64,000 nucleotides of DNA from Jatrophihabitans endophyticus (GCF_900129455.1 NZ_FQVU01000002.1:620001-684000), one strand, 5' to 3'. Shown: positions 45,472 through 54,267, counted from the first letter of the stretch. Notes: generated by a model from the sequence alone, not told the origin. Made by a program: numbers and translations.

Positions 45472-47343
45472 TCACGGCGTCAGGTCGACGACCTGCGGGT
45501 CGTGGTCGCTGACCTGGCTGCTGTACTCGGCGTTGACGTGGACCACCTGGTAGTCGTAACGCCGCAGCGCGGGCGAGACCAGGATGTGGTCGAGCACCTG
45601 CGAGATGCCGTTGTAGACGTAGGTGTACTGCTCGCGGGCCGGCAGCGTCGTGATGAGGTCGGTGAGGATCGAGGTACCGCTGCCGTCGGCGGTCCCGGTG
45701 CGCAGCGAGGCGAGCGCCGGGCTGAACTGGTAGTCGTTCAGGTCGCCCACGACGACGACGCGCGCCCGCTTCTGCTGCGCCAGCACGCGCTGCACGAAGT
45801 CGTGCACGACCTGGGCCTGACCCGAGCGTTGCAGCCGCGAGGTCTGCTTCGGGAACTGGAAGCGGCCGTCGGCGTTCTGGTCGCCGCCCTTGGAGTTCCA
45901 GTGGTTGGCGACAACGATGACTGGCTGCCCGCGGAAGCGGAACTCGCCGGCCAGTGGCTTGCGGCTGTCCTGCCAGACCGGGTTCTGCGGGTCGATGCGA
46001 CCGGGCGAGAGCGTGAGCGAGGCCTGGCCGGCGCGCTTCGTCACGCTCGTGCCCGTGGTGGTGCGGTCGGTGCGCGACGAGCCGCGGTCGACGAACGTGA
46101 CGCGGGTCGGGTCGAAGAGGAAGGCCACGCGGATGTTGCCGCCGGGCTGGCCGCCGTCCGCGTCGTCGGTCGGGTCGATCTCGCGGTACCGGTACGCCGG
46201 GCCCCCCGCGGCGCGGATCGCCGTGGTGAGCTTGTCGAGCGTCGTGCCGGCCGTCACGGTGCCGTCGTCGGTGGCGCCGGAGTCGTCCTGGATCTCCTCG
46301 AGCGCGACGATGTCGGGCTTCGCGAGGTTGGCGACGACGCCCTTGGCGAGTGCGGCGTACTTGGCGTCGGAGTCGCCGGGGGCGAGGTTCTCGACGTTGT
46401 AGGTCGCGATCGAGAGCTGCCGCTTGCCGCCGGCCGTGGCCGTCACCGGCGGCAGGTCGCGGTGGACGGTCGTGCCGAGCGAGTCGGCCTCGAGGACGTA
46501 CCCGCCGAAGGTGGACCAGTCGATGACGCCGGTGGTCGCGCCGCGCAGCTCGTCCCCCACGTCCAGACCCAGTTTGCTGCCGTCGAGGGTGGCGACCTCG
46601 AGACGTCCCGACGGCGTCTTGTTGTCCCCGCGCAGCAGCGTGCCGCCCCGGTAGCTCGTCGCCTTGGCCGGCTTGGTCGTCACGTACTGCTCGCCGTACT
46701 GGTTGGACGGGCCGACGACGCGGGCATCGTCCACCTGCACGCGCATGCCCTCGATCGACTCGTAGTAGTCGAGCGCCGACCGCGTCGGGGTGAGGGTGGT
46801 CTTCTCGATGTTGCCGCCGCCGAGGTCCGGTGCGTAGGTGTCGGGGACGGTGTCGGGGCCGAGCACGACGGGCGCGGGCAGCGCGGTGCCGGTGGCGAGC
46901 GTCCGCACGGTGGGTCCGGTGATCTCGGTGACCGAGAGGCTGGCCGTGCTGCTGAGCGACTCGCCGCTGCCGAGCGTGTAGTAGTCGCTCACCTTGCCCG
47001 AGACGAGGACCGAGTCGCCCGCGTGGACCGTGGGAGTCGAGCCGGTGTAGACGAGGACGCCCTCGCTGGTGGCCGGGTCGTCGTCGGGGCTCGGGTCCTG
47101 GATCCAGAAGCCCTTCGAGCTCCCGGTCGCCCGGACGGCGGTCACCACGCCGGGCACGTTGCCGACGGTCTTGCCGTTCTGCGGCGAGAGCCAGCCGGCG
47201 CCCTGGATGTCGTGGATGCGCAGCGGGCCGGGGTCGTCCGGGCCGGCCGCGCCGGCGGGAGCGGTGGCCAGCAGGCCGACGCAGCCGGCGGCCAGGGTGG
47301 TCGCGGCGACGGTGCTCGCGATGCGGATCGGAGTGGGGCGCAC
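45472..47343 (-). CDS. Secreted endonuclease/exonuclease/phosphatase-family nuclease (ExeM-like)
   Basis: A 623-residue exported protein with a Sec signal peptide (residues 1-33, ending near PAGA-AG). An OB-fold/YhcR-like domain (about 45-150, IHDIQGAGWLSPQNGKTVGN) precedes the C-terminal EEP domain from about residue 330. There IATYNVENL, VALEEIQDDSG, VVANHWNSK, VVGDLNDYQ and SDHDPQVVDL hold the metal- and phosphate-binding residues. Proteins of this build are extracellular DNases used for nutrient scavenging or biofilm turnover. GTG 47343 follows GGAGGAAACC. It is divergent from adk across 169 bases. Confidence 0.93.
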   Translation of the reverse strand: MRPTPIRIASTVAATTLAAGCVGLLATAPAGAAGPDDPGPLRIHDIQGAGWLSPQNGKTVGNVPGVVTAVRATGSSKGFWIQDPSPDDDPATSEGVLVYTGSTPTVHAGDSVLVSGKVSDYYTLGSGESLSSTASLSVTEITGPTVRTLATGTALPAPVVLGPDTVPDTYAPDLGGGNIEKTTLTPTRSALDYYESIEGMRVQVDDARVVGPSNQYGEQYVTTKPAKATSYRGGTLLRGDNKTPSGRLEVATLDGSKLGLDVGDELRGATTGVIDWSTFGGYVLEADSLGTTVHRDLPPVTATAGGKRQLSIATYNVENLAPGDSDAKYAALAKGVVANLAKPDIVALEEIQDDSGATDDGTVTAGTTLDKLTTAIRAAGGPAYRYREIDPTDDADGGQPGGNIRVAFLFDPTRVTFVDRGSSRTDRTTTGTSVTKRAGQASLTLSPGRIDPQNPVWQDSRKPLAGEFRFRGQPVIVVANHWNSKGGDQNADGRFQFPKQTSRLQRSGQAQVVHDFVQRVLAQQKRARVVVVGDLNDYQFSPALASLRTGTADGSGTSILTDLITTLPAREQYTYVYNGISQVLDHILVSPALRRYDYQVVHVNAEYSSQVSDHDPQVVDLTP

Positions 47344-47512
47344 GGTTTCCTCCGGGTTCGGGCGGAGATCGTCGGGTATCGGTGCCGACGGGCGGTACGG
47401 GTGGTCCCGCGCAGTCTGCACCACCCGGGTGACCAGCGGGTGTCCGCTCGGCCAACCGGTCACGGCCCGGCCCGGTGGCACTGTTTTCCGTCCGGGATGC
47501 GAAGGTGGACCC

Positions 47513-48076
47513 ATGAACGTCCTGCTCATCGGACCGCCGGGTTCCGGCAAGGGAACGCAGGGCGAACGGCTCGCGCACCGCCTCGGGCTCGAGCACCTCG
47601 CCGCCGGTGATCTGCTGCGCGCCGAGGTCGAGCAGGGCACGCCGCTCGGTCGCGAGGTCGGCGACCTCATGCGGCGCGGCGACCTCGTCCCCGACGACAA
47701 GATCATCCAGCTCGTGATGCCCCGCGTCGTCGCGGCGGCCGCCGCCGACGGCTACCTGCTCGACGGCTTCCCGCGTTCGGTCGAGCAGGCCGAGGAGGCA
47801 CGCAAGCTCGCCGAGGACTCCGACGCCGCGCCGGACGCCGTCATCTACCTCGACGTCCCCCGCGACGAGCTGATGCGCCGCATCCTCGCCCGCGCGCGGA
47901 CCGAGGGCCGCGCCGACGACAACGAGGAGACTGTGCGCAACCGGCTGCGTGTCTTCGACGAGGCGACCAAGCCGCTGGTCGAGCACTACCGCGAGCGCGG
48001 CCTGCTGCACACCATCGACGCCGACCGCAGCGCCGACGAGGTAACCGACGCGATCGTCGCCGCTCTCCCGGACTGA
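47513..48076 (+). CDS. adk: Adenylate kinase
   Basis: A 187-residue nucleoside monophosphate kinase catalysing AMP + ATP to 2 ADP. P-loop GPPGSGKGTQG, NMP-binding HLAAGDLLRAEV and DGFPRSVEQAE are intact. The lid is the short form (RARTEGRADDNEETVRNRL), without zinc cysteines. In actinobacteria the main adk normally lies in the ribosomal-protein operon beside secY. Here it stands alone next to a secreted nuclease, so it may be a second copy or the main gene moved. Its protein would be cytoplasmic. Confidence 0.93.
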   Translation: MNVLLIGPPGSGKGTQGERLAHRLGLEHLAAGDLLRAEVEQGTPLGREVGDLMRRGDLVPDDKIIQLVMPRVVAAAAADGYLLDGFPRSVEQAEEARKLAEDSDAAPDAVIYLDVPRDELMRRILARARTEGRADDNEETVRNRLRVFDEATKPLVEHYRERGLLHTIDADRSADEVTDAIVAALPD

Positions 48077-48109
48077 CCTGCCCCTCCGCTCGCCCGCTCT
48101 CCCGCTCGC

Positions 48110-48158
48110 CCTGTCCGACCCGGCCTGTCCGACCCGGCCTGTCCGACCCGGCCTGTCC
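48110..48158. repeat. 14-base tandem repeat downstream of adk
   Basis: The unit cctgtccgacccgg occurs at 48110-48123, 48124-48137 and 48138-48151, with a partial fourth copy cctgtcc. It lies in the noncoding gap after adk and directly before repeat array B. The copies are identical, suggesting recent slippage and possible length variation between strains. Confidence 0.85.
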
Positions 48159-48160
48159 CT

Positions 48161-48250
48161 GTCGACTGGCGGCTTAGGCGTCGACTGGCGACCTATAGGC
48201 CTCCAGTCGACGCGCATCTCGCCAGTCGAACCGGGAAGTCGCCAGTCGAC
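48161..48250. repeat. Palindromic repeat array B (gactggcga units)
   Basis: Direct units gtcgactggcg start at 48161 and 48180. After the centre the inverted core ccagtcga occurs at 48203, 48222 and 48242. Period is again 19-20 bases and the outer ends (gtcgactggc / gccagtcgac) are inverted copies. It lies between adk and the DUF559-like gene, about 100 bases before the latter's start. Confidence 0.85.
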
Positions 48251-48352
48251 GTGTCAAGGCCGCGGCCTGATCGCTGTGGACGGCCCGACATCGTCCACAG
48301 CCCGGACGACGCGCCGCCGCGCGACGACGCGCCGCGGCCCATGCTGCCTGCC

Positions 48353-49207
48353 ATGACCTCACTCGTGCGCGTGTCCCGCGGTGTGTGGCGGGACCCGGCC
48401 GCCGTCGCGGATCTGGCCGGCAGGGCGGCGGCGCTGCTGAGCGTGTGCCCACCGGATTCGGTCGTCGCCGGCGTGACCGCGACCCAACTGCGTGGACTGT
48501 GGCTGCCGCCGTGGCTCACCGACCCGACCCTGCCGATCGAGGTGATCGTGCACTGCGGACAGGACGAACTCGAGGCACGTCCGCACAGCATCCGACCCGA
48601 GATCCGTGCCCGTCGGCAGCACCTGCGTCCGGACGAGGTGACGACGTTCGCAGCCTTGCCTGTCGTCACCGAGGCCAGGGCATGGGTCGACCTCGCCGCG
48701 CGACTGGGCTCCGCCGACCTGGTCGCCCTCGGCGATTCCGTACTGCGCGGCCCCACCGGCGTCGCCGACCTGGTGGAGATGGTCGGGCGCGCCGTCCGGC
48801 GTCGGGGCGTGGTCCGGGCACGCAGTGTGCTGCCCTACCTCGACGGGCGGTCGCGGTCCCGTCCGGAGAGCCACCTGCGATACGCCATCGTGACGAGCGG
48901 GCTGCCGAGGCCCGAGGTCAACATCCCGATCTTCAGCGACATCGGGGAATGGCTCGCCGAACCCGATCTGAGCTACGACGACGTCAAGCTCGCCCTCGAG
49001 TACCAGGGAGCGGACCACGCCGCGGTCCGCCGAATGCGGCGCGACATCACGCGAGAGATGGACGTCGAGATGCGCGGTGGGTGGCGCACGGCCGAGTTCG
49101 GTCCGGCGGAGGTCTTCGGTCGACCGGACCAGGTGGCAACGCGCGTCCGGCGGCTCCGGATGGAGTGCGCAGCCCTGCTCGGCCGGCGTGATCCGTGGCA
49201 GCGATGA
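48353..49207 (+). CDS. DUF559-like (Vsr/PD-(D/E)XK fold) protein with N-terminal AbiEi-like region
   Basis: A 284-residue protein of a large actinobacterial hypothetical family. The N-terminal half (VCPPDSVVAGVTATQLRGLWLP, DEVTTFAALPVVTEARAWVDLA) resembles the winged-helix region of AbiEi-type antitoxins. The C-terminal part has the DUF559/Vsr-like pattern: SRPESHLRYAIVTSGLPRPEVN, then EPDLSYDDVKLALEYQGADH, with Glu, Asp and Glu-x-Gln placed as in PD-(D/E)XK nucleases. The usual final Lys is replaced by Gln, so activity is uncertain. ATG 48341 is an alternative start. The gene is bracketed by repeat arrays B and C. Confidence 0.75.
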   Translation: MTSLVRVSRGVWRDPAAVADLAGRAAALLSVCPPDSVVAGVTATQLRGLWLPPWLTDPTLPIEVIVHCGQDELEARPHSIRPEIRARRQHLRPDEVTTFAALPVVTEARAWVDLAARLGSADLVALGDSVLRGPTGVADLVEMVGRAVRRRGVVRARSVLPYLDGRSRSRPESHLRYAIVTSGLPRPEVNIPIFSDIGEWLAEPDLSYDDVKLALEYQGADHAAVRRMRRDITREMDVEMRGGWRTAEFGPAEVFGRPDQVATRVRRLRMECAALLGRRDPWQR

Positions 49208-49230
49208 CGCGGTGGCGAGTGGCCACGTGC

Positions 49231-49466
49231 GACGCCGACTGGCGAGTTGCGACGCCGACTAGCGAGTTGCGACGCCGACTGGCGAGTTGCGACGTCGACT
49301 GGCGAGTTGCGACGTCGGCTGCCGACGTCCGGGCCGACGACGACTGGCGAGTTGCGACGTCGACTGGCGACATCCGGGCCGACTGGCGAGGTATAGGTCG
49401 CCAGTCGGCGGATAGGTCGCCAGTCGACGGGACAAGCCGCCAGTCGACGGGACAAGTCGCCAGTCG
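49231..49466. repeat. Palindromic repeat array C (gactggcga units)
   Basis: Four near-identical 20-base units (gacgccgactggcgagttgc and single-base variants) fill 49231-49310. Diverged copies continue to the centre, where cgactggcga (49380-49389) is mirrored by tcgccagtcg (49398-49407). Beyond it the inverted core cgccagtcg recurs at 49418, 49438 and 49458. It begins 23 bases after the DUF559-like stop and ends beside a G-rich run, filling the gap to the convergent acyl-CoA synthetase gene. Confidence 0.9.
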
Positions 49467-49468
49467 GC

Positions 49469-49492
49469 GGGGCGGGGCGGGGCGGGGCGGGG
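49469..49492 (+). repeat. (GGGGC)n run, candidate G-quadruplex
   Basis: Five GGGG runs separated by single C bases lie on the plus strand at the end of repeat array C, four bases before the stop codon of the convergent acyl-CoA synthetase. Four or more G-runs with one-base loops are the strongest form of the G-quadruplex motif. It could block or end transcription in either direction. Confidence 0.7.
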
Positions 49493-49496
49493 CGAG

Positions 49497-51137
49497 TCAG
49501 TCGGGGTCGGGGAGGTCGCGTTTGACGACCTTGCCGGCGGGGTTGCGGGGCATCTCGTCGATGAAGACGATCTCGCGGGGGACCTTGTAGCGGGCGAGGT
49601 TGCTCTTCACGTGATCCTTGAGCGTCTGCTCGTCGACGTCCGCGCCGGCGTCCAGGACGACGTAGCCGCGTAGCCGCTTGCCGTACTTCTCGTCGTCCAC
49701 CCCGAGGACGGCCGCCTCGGCGACGCCGTCGTAGGTGGCGAGCAGCTCCTCGACCTCGGCGGGGAAGACGTTCTCGCCGCCGGAGACGATCATGTCGTCG
49801 TCGCGGCCGTCGACGAACAGCCGGCCGTCGTCGTCGAAGTGGCCGATGTCGCCGGTGGACATCTTCCCCGCGACCACGTCCTTCGTCCCGCCGCCGGTGT
49901 AGCCCTCGAACTGCATCGAACTGCCCACGAAGATGCGCCCGGACTCGCCCGGTGCGACCTCGTGGTCATCGTCGTCGAGCAGCGTGATCGACGTGCCGGT
50001 GGGCGGCCGGCCGACGGTGCCCGGCGCGGCCCGCAGGTCCGCCGGCGTCGCGATGGCGGCGTAGGCGACCTCGGTCGAGCCGTAGAGGTTGTAGACGATG
50101 TCGCCGAGGAGGTCCATCGTGCGGGTCGCGAGCTCGGCGGGCAGCGCGGAACCGGACACCGCGATCACCCGCAACGCGGCGAGATCGCGCCCGGCCAGCT
50201 CGTCCTCGCCCTCCTCCAGCAGCCGAGACAGCAGGATGGGGACGGTGACGAGGGTGTCGGCGGCGTTCTCCTCGAGCGCGCGCAGCGTGAACGCGGGGTC
50301 GGTCTTGCGGGCCGTGACGACGGTGTTGCCCAACCCCAGCGCGAGCATGGACGACAGCAGCCCCCAGGCGTGGAACCCCGGCGCGCTGAGGACGACGGTG
50401 CGCCCGGCCCGCAGCGGGATGCGGGACAGGTAGCCGCCCGGCAGCGCGAGCGACAGGCCCATGTCGCGGGGGGCGCCCTTCGGGGTGCCGGTGGTGCCGC
50501 TGGTGAGCAGCACGATCTTCTGCTTGGCCGACGGCCGGGGCGGCCGCCCCGGGTCACCGGCGCGGATCAGGCCGAGCAGCGTGTCGTCGGTGGTGTCGCC
50601 GTCGTGCCAGGCCACGTACTTCCCGCCGGGCAGGTCGACGTCGTTCGCGACGTCGGCGAACTCCTCGTCGTGGATCAGGGCCTTGACGCCCTCGCGCTCG
50701 CAGACGTCCTTGAGCTGCGGTCCGGCGAAGTCGGTGTTGAGCAGCAGCGTCTTGGCGCCGAGCTTCGCCCCGGCGAAGAGCGCCAGCCACAGCCCACGGT
50801 GGTTGCGGCACATGATCCCGAAACCGTCCCGGGGCTCGACGCCCTGCGTGTGCAGGGCGTTGGCGAGCGCGTTGCTCTGCTCGTCGAGCTCGGCGAAGGA
50901 GATGTCGCCGATCTCGTCGCGGATCGCGGCCCGGCCGCCGAAGCTCGCCGCCGCGAGGGAGACCGCGGCACCGGCCGGCCCGTAGGCCTCGACGTCGCGG
51001 GCGACCCGCAGCAGCTTGTGCGGCGGGGTCATGGCCACCCCGGCGCCGCGGGCCTGCAGCAGCGTCGCCGCGAAACGCGTCTCGAGTCCCGCGCGCTCCA
51101 GCGCCTGGCCGGCAAGCTTGAGGATGTCCATGCTCAT
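49497..51137 (-). CDS. Long-chain fatty-acid-CoA ligase-like enzyme (FadD2-like)
   Basis: A 546-residue ANL-superfamily enzyme. Motifs are LLTSGTTGTPKGAPR (phosphate loop), YNLYGSTEVAYAAIA, TGDIGHFDDDGRLFVDGRDDDMIVSGGENVFP and the C-terminal PAGKVVKRDL with the catalytic lysine. The N-terminal extension (about 55 residues, GQALERAGLETRFAATLLQA) is like mycobacterial FadD2-type proteins. It activates fatty acids with ATP and CoA. It is divergent from the CDP-alcohol transferase gene across 121 bases, and its 3' end abuts the G-rich run. Confidence 0.9.
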   Translation of the reverse strand: MSMDILKLAGQALERAGLETRFAATLLQARGAGVAMTPPHKLLRVARDVEAYGPAGAAVSLAAASFGGRAAIRDEIGDISFAELDEQSNALANALHTQGVEPRDGFGIMCRNHRGLWLALFAGAKLGAKTLLLNTDFAGPQLKDVCEREGVKALIHDEEFADVANDVDLPGGKYVAWHDGDTTDDTLLGLIRAGDPGRPPRPSAKQKIVLLTSGTTGTPKGAPRDMGLSLALPGGYLSRIPLRAGRTVVLSAPGFHAWGLLSSMLALGLGNTVVTARKTDPAFTLRALEENAADTLVTVPILLSRLLEEGEDELAGRDLAALRVIAVSGSALPAELATRTMDLLGDIVYNLYGSTEVAYAAIATPADLRAAPGTVGRPPTGTSITLLDDDDHEVAPGESGRIFVGSSMQFEGYTGGGTKDVVAGKMSTGDIGHFDDDGRLFVDGRDDDMIVSGGENVFPAEVEELLATYDGVAEAAVLGVDDEKYGKRLRGYVVLDAGADVDEQTLKDHVKSNLARYKVPREIVFIDEMPRNPAGKVVKRDLPDPD

Positions 51138-51258
51138 GTCCTACCAGCGAGTAGGGCTTTTCCCCAGCTGGGGCCGCACCGGACCGGGCACGCCGACACG
51201 CTGTGGAATCATCGTCCGCTGTGCCGGACGCCCCTCGTGCTGACGTGACCGCGCCCCG

Positions 51259-54200
51259 GTGATCGTCGCTCTCGTCGGCGGCGGGCCCGCGACGCGGCCT
51301 CGGCTGCGTGCCCAGCTCGACCGGCTCCCCGACCGCGTCCGCGCCCGCGTGACCCCGGTGCCCGCAGCTCCGCCCGCCGTCGTCCTGCGGGCCCTCGCCG
51401 ACCTCGCGCGCCGCGCGGCCGAGAACGGGGAGGGGATCGCGGTCGTGCCCGGTGACCTCGTCGCGTCCGACCGGCTCGTCCTCGACGTCCTCGACGACCC
51501 GCGCGCCACCGACCGGCTGCTGGTGTCGGCCGCGGCACCCGGGCCGGCCGACGGGGTCCGGTGCGCGGGAGCGGTCGTCGTCGGCGCGGCGAGCGCCCGG
51601 CACGAACTCGGCCCGGCCGCCACCCACACGTCGTTGGCGACGGTCGCCGTGACGGCGGCGGACGTCGCCACCGCGGCGGCGGCGTGGGACGAGGCGGCGA
51701 CCGTCGGCGCGAGGTGGGAGGGCGACGGGGCGCAGCTCGCGGTCGTGGCGCTCGTGCGCGCCGGCCTGCCTGTCACCGCGGTCCCGGCCGAGCCGTACGT
51801 CGGCGCCCGTACCCCCGACGCGCTCCCGACCGCGCAGGCCCTCGACGAGGACGACCTCGCGTGGCGGCAGGCGTCGCGTAGCGGCGACGGGGTCTGGTCG
51901 ACGTTCGTGCTGCGCCCGATCAGCCGTCGGGTGTCGCGCCGAGCGGTGCGTGCCGGGCTGACCCCCAACCAGGTGACGGTCGTCGGGTTCCTGCTGGCGC
52001 TGACGGCCGCGGGGCTGATCGCCGCCGGGAACGTCGGGACGGTCGTGGCCGGCGCGCTGCTGCTGCAGGTGTCGCTCGTCCTCGACTGCGTCGACGGCGA
52101 GATCGCCCGCTCGACGCGGCGGTTCAGCAGCTTCGGCGCGTGGCTCGACCTCGCGACCGACCGGGTGAAGGAGTACGCGGTGCTCGCCGCCGTGGCCGTC
52201 GCCGGCAGCGATCTCTGGCCGCTGGCGGTCGCGGCGATCGGGCTGCAGCTGACCCGGCACATGGCCGACTACGCGTTCGCCGACACCGTCCTCGCGCTCT
52301 GGCGACGCGCGGCGCCCGACACCCGGCCGTTCGCCGACGGCACCGCGCCCCCGGCCGCCGCGAGCTCCGGCGACCGGCTCGGGACGCCCACCGGCCGCGG
52401 CCCGGTGCACTGGGTCAAGCAGGCGATCCACATGCAGATCGGCGAGCGCTGGCTGGTGCTGTCGGTCGGGCTGCTGGTGGGGACGGTCGTGGGCGGCCCG
52501 GCCGTCGCCCTCGTCGCCTACCTGACGCTCGTGGGGGCGGGGCTGGCCTGGGTGCTCGCCGGCTGGGCGCTCCGCACGCTGACCAACCCGCGCCGCCGCA
52601 CCCCGCTGCCGCCCGGCCCGGGCCGCGTCGTCGCGGCGCTGCGCGACGACGGGCTGCTCGACCGCGGCCGGCCCGCCCGCCGTCCGACGGCGTGGGTGCT
52701 GCCGCTGCTCGTGACGGCGGCCGAGGGCGGGATGCTGCTGCTCGGTCCGCTGCTGGCCGACCGGGACGCGCTGTCGTGGGCCTTCGCCTGGGCGTTCGTG
52801 GTGGCCTGGCACCGTTACGACGTGTTCTACCGCGCACGCGGTGGGCGCACCCCGGTGCCGCGCTGGGTGGCCCGCGCCGGCGGGGGGTGGCTCGTCCGGC
52901 TGGCCGTGCTCGTCGCCGGCGCCGCGACCGACCAGCTGGGTTGGCTGCTGCCGGCGGGCGCGCTGTACCTCGCGCTGGTGTACGTCCCCGAGAGCCTGCT
53001 GCGGGCGAACCCGCGCGCCACCGTCCCGTGGCGCCGGCCGAGCCTGGGCGTGCTGCGCAAGTCGGTGCGCCGCGCGGTCGCGGTGCCGGTCGCGCGGGGG
53101 CTCATGCGGGTGACCCGCCCGCGCCGGCTCGCCCTGGTCGCCGGCCTGCCCGACACCGAGGAGAACTCGCTCGTCACCGCGGTGGCGCTCGCCGATCGCT
53201 ACCCCGGCGCGGTCGTGCTCGTCGCGAACGACCCGGCCCGGGCGAGGGTCGCGCTGGATCGCGTGGCGGCGTTGGTCGGCCGGCCGGCCGACCGCGTCCG
53301 GGTGGTGCCGAAACGCGGTCTCGCCACGTTCCGGACCTTCGTCCGCGCCGAGCTCGTCTGCTACACGCACGGCCTCTACGACTCCCCCCGCCCGGTGGGT
53401 CGCCGGCTGCACGTCAACCTCTGGCACGGCACCGGCCCCAAGTGGAACGCCAACGCGAACTTCGCGCAGCGCATCGGCGCGCAGGCCCACTCGGCGTCCT
53501 CGCCGCTGTGGGGTCACGAGGCGATCCGCGCCCTCAGCCTCGGCGCCGACACCCGCCTCGTCGCCGGGAACCCGCGCCAGGACGTCGTGGCCGCCGCCCG
53601 GGACCGGGGCCGGCTCGCCGGCCTGGGGCTCGACCCGGCCCGGCCGCTGGTCGTGTGGCTGCCGACGTTCCGCAGCTCGCGCAGCGCCGGGCTCGTGGGG
53701 CTGCACGAGGGGGAACCGTTGACGGCCGCGGCGGGTGCCGCGTTCGCCGCCGCCGCCACCCGCCACGGCGTGCAGCTCGTGGCCAAGCCGCACCGCCTGG
53801 ACAGCGAGCTGTTCACCTCCCTGGGCGTGCGCGTGCTCACCGACGACGACGTCGACCGGGCCGGGATGACGCTCTACGAGCTGCTGGGCCAGGCGGCCGG
53901 CCTGCTCTCGGACTACTCAAGCGGCTGGCTGGACCTGCTCGACCGCGACATCTCGATCGGGCTGTACGTGCCCGATCTCGAGACCTACCGCCGGGAGCGC
54001 GGGCTCAACCGGCCCGACCTCGGCGTGGCCGCGGGCGGCCTGCTGCTCGACGCCGGCGACGCCGACGACTTCTTCGCCGACGTCGCGACCGGCCGGGTGT
54101 GGCACGCGGCCGGCCGGCGCGCGTGCGCCGAGCGGATCGAGCTGATCGACGTCGCGCCGGGGCGGCGTGCCGACCGGATGCTCGCCGAGCTCGCGCAGCT

Positions 54201-54267
54201 GGCCGTCGACCTCTTCGGCGACGACCTGGGCCTGCCGGCTCAGCGGGAGCCGGCGACCTCGTCGTAG
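51259..54267 (+). CDS. Fused CDP-alcohol phosphatidyltransferase and CDP-glycerol glycerophosphotransferase-like protein
   Basis: A 1002-residue multidomain membrane protein. Residues 1-200 have no clear assignment but may be an inactive nucleotidyltransferase fold. At 279-301 the CDP-alcohol phosphotransferase signature is complete (Asp279-Gly280, Ala283-Arg284, Gly293, Asp297, Asp301) within membrane segments that run to about 430. Further hydrophobic segments follow to about 580. The C-terminal 380 residues match TagB/TagF-type glycerophosphotransferases (NLWHGTGPKWN, WLPTFRSSRSAG, LLSDYSSGWLDLLDR). Such a fusion could both make and polymerise a polyol-phosphate glycopolymer. GTG start; the end overlaps the convergent glycosyltransferase by 28 bases. 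Confidence 0.88.
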   Translation: MIVALVGGGPATRPRLRAQLDRLPDRVRARVTPVPAAPPAVVLRALADLARRAAENGEGIAVVPGDLVASDRLVLDVLDDPRATDRLLVSAAAPGPADGVRCAGAVVVGAASARHELGPAATHTSLATVAVTAADVATAAAAWDEAATVGARWEGDGAQLAVVALVRAGLPVTAVPAEPYVGARTPDALPTAQALDEDDLAWRQASRSGDGVWSTFVLRPISRRVSRRAVRAGLTPNQVTVVGFLLALTAAGLIAAGNVGTVVAGALLLQVSLVLDCVDGEIARSTRRFSSFGAWLDLATDRVKEYAVLAAVAVAGSDLWPLAVAAIGLQLTRHMADYAFADTVLALWRRAAPDTRPFADGTAPPAAASSGDRLGTPTGRGPVHWVKQAIHMQIGERWLVLSVGLLVGTVVGGPAVALVAYLTLVGAGLAWVLAGWALRTLTNPRRRTPLPPGPGRVVAALRDDGLLDRGRPARRPTAWVLPLLVTAAEGGMLLLGPLLADRDALSWAFAWAFVVAWHRYDVFYRARGGRTPVPRWVARAGGGWLVRLAVLVAGAATDQLGWLLPAGALYLALVYVPESLLRANPRATVPWRRPSLGVLRKSVRRAVAVPVARGLMRVTRPRRLALVAGLPDTEENSLVTAVALADRYPGAVVLVANDPARARVALDRVAALVGRPADRVRVVPKRGLATFRTFVRAELVCYTHGLYDSPRPVGRRLHVNLWHGTGPKWNANANFAQRIGAQAHSASSPLWGHEAIRALSLGADTRLVAGNPRQDVVAAARDRGRLAGLGLDPARPLVVWLPTFRSSRSAGLVGLHEGEPLTAAAGAAFAAAATRHGVQLVAKPHRLDSELFTSLGVRVLTDDDVDRAGMTLYELLGQAAGLLSDYSSGWLDLLDRDISIGLYVPDLETYRRERGLNRPDLGVAAGGLLLDAGDADDFFADVATGRVWHAAGRRACAERIELIDVAPGRRADRMLAELAQLAVDLFGDDLGLPAQREPATSS

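Noticed and set aside
48110-48158. Tandem repeat taken as part of the adk coding region
   Set aside because: The adk stop codon at 48074-48076 precedes it, the protein is already full length for the short-lid type, and the 14-base unit would shift frame at each copy.
45416-48217. A 933-codon open frame on the minus strand
   Set aside because: It overlaps the secreted nuclease in another frame and is antisense to adk, with no recognisable motif.
49231-49466. Regular repeats that could look like a CRISPR array
   Set aside because: The period is only 19-20 bases, so there is no room for 30-base spacers; the units flip orientation at the centre; no cas gene is nearby.
50554-53793. A 1079-codon open frame on the minus strand
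   Set aside because: It is antisense to the CDP-alcohol transferase fusion, full of Arg/Ala/Gly/His runs and without any family motif; a GC-driven shadow.
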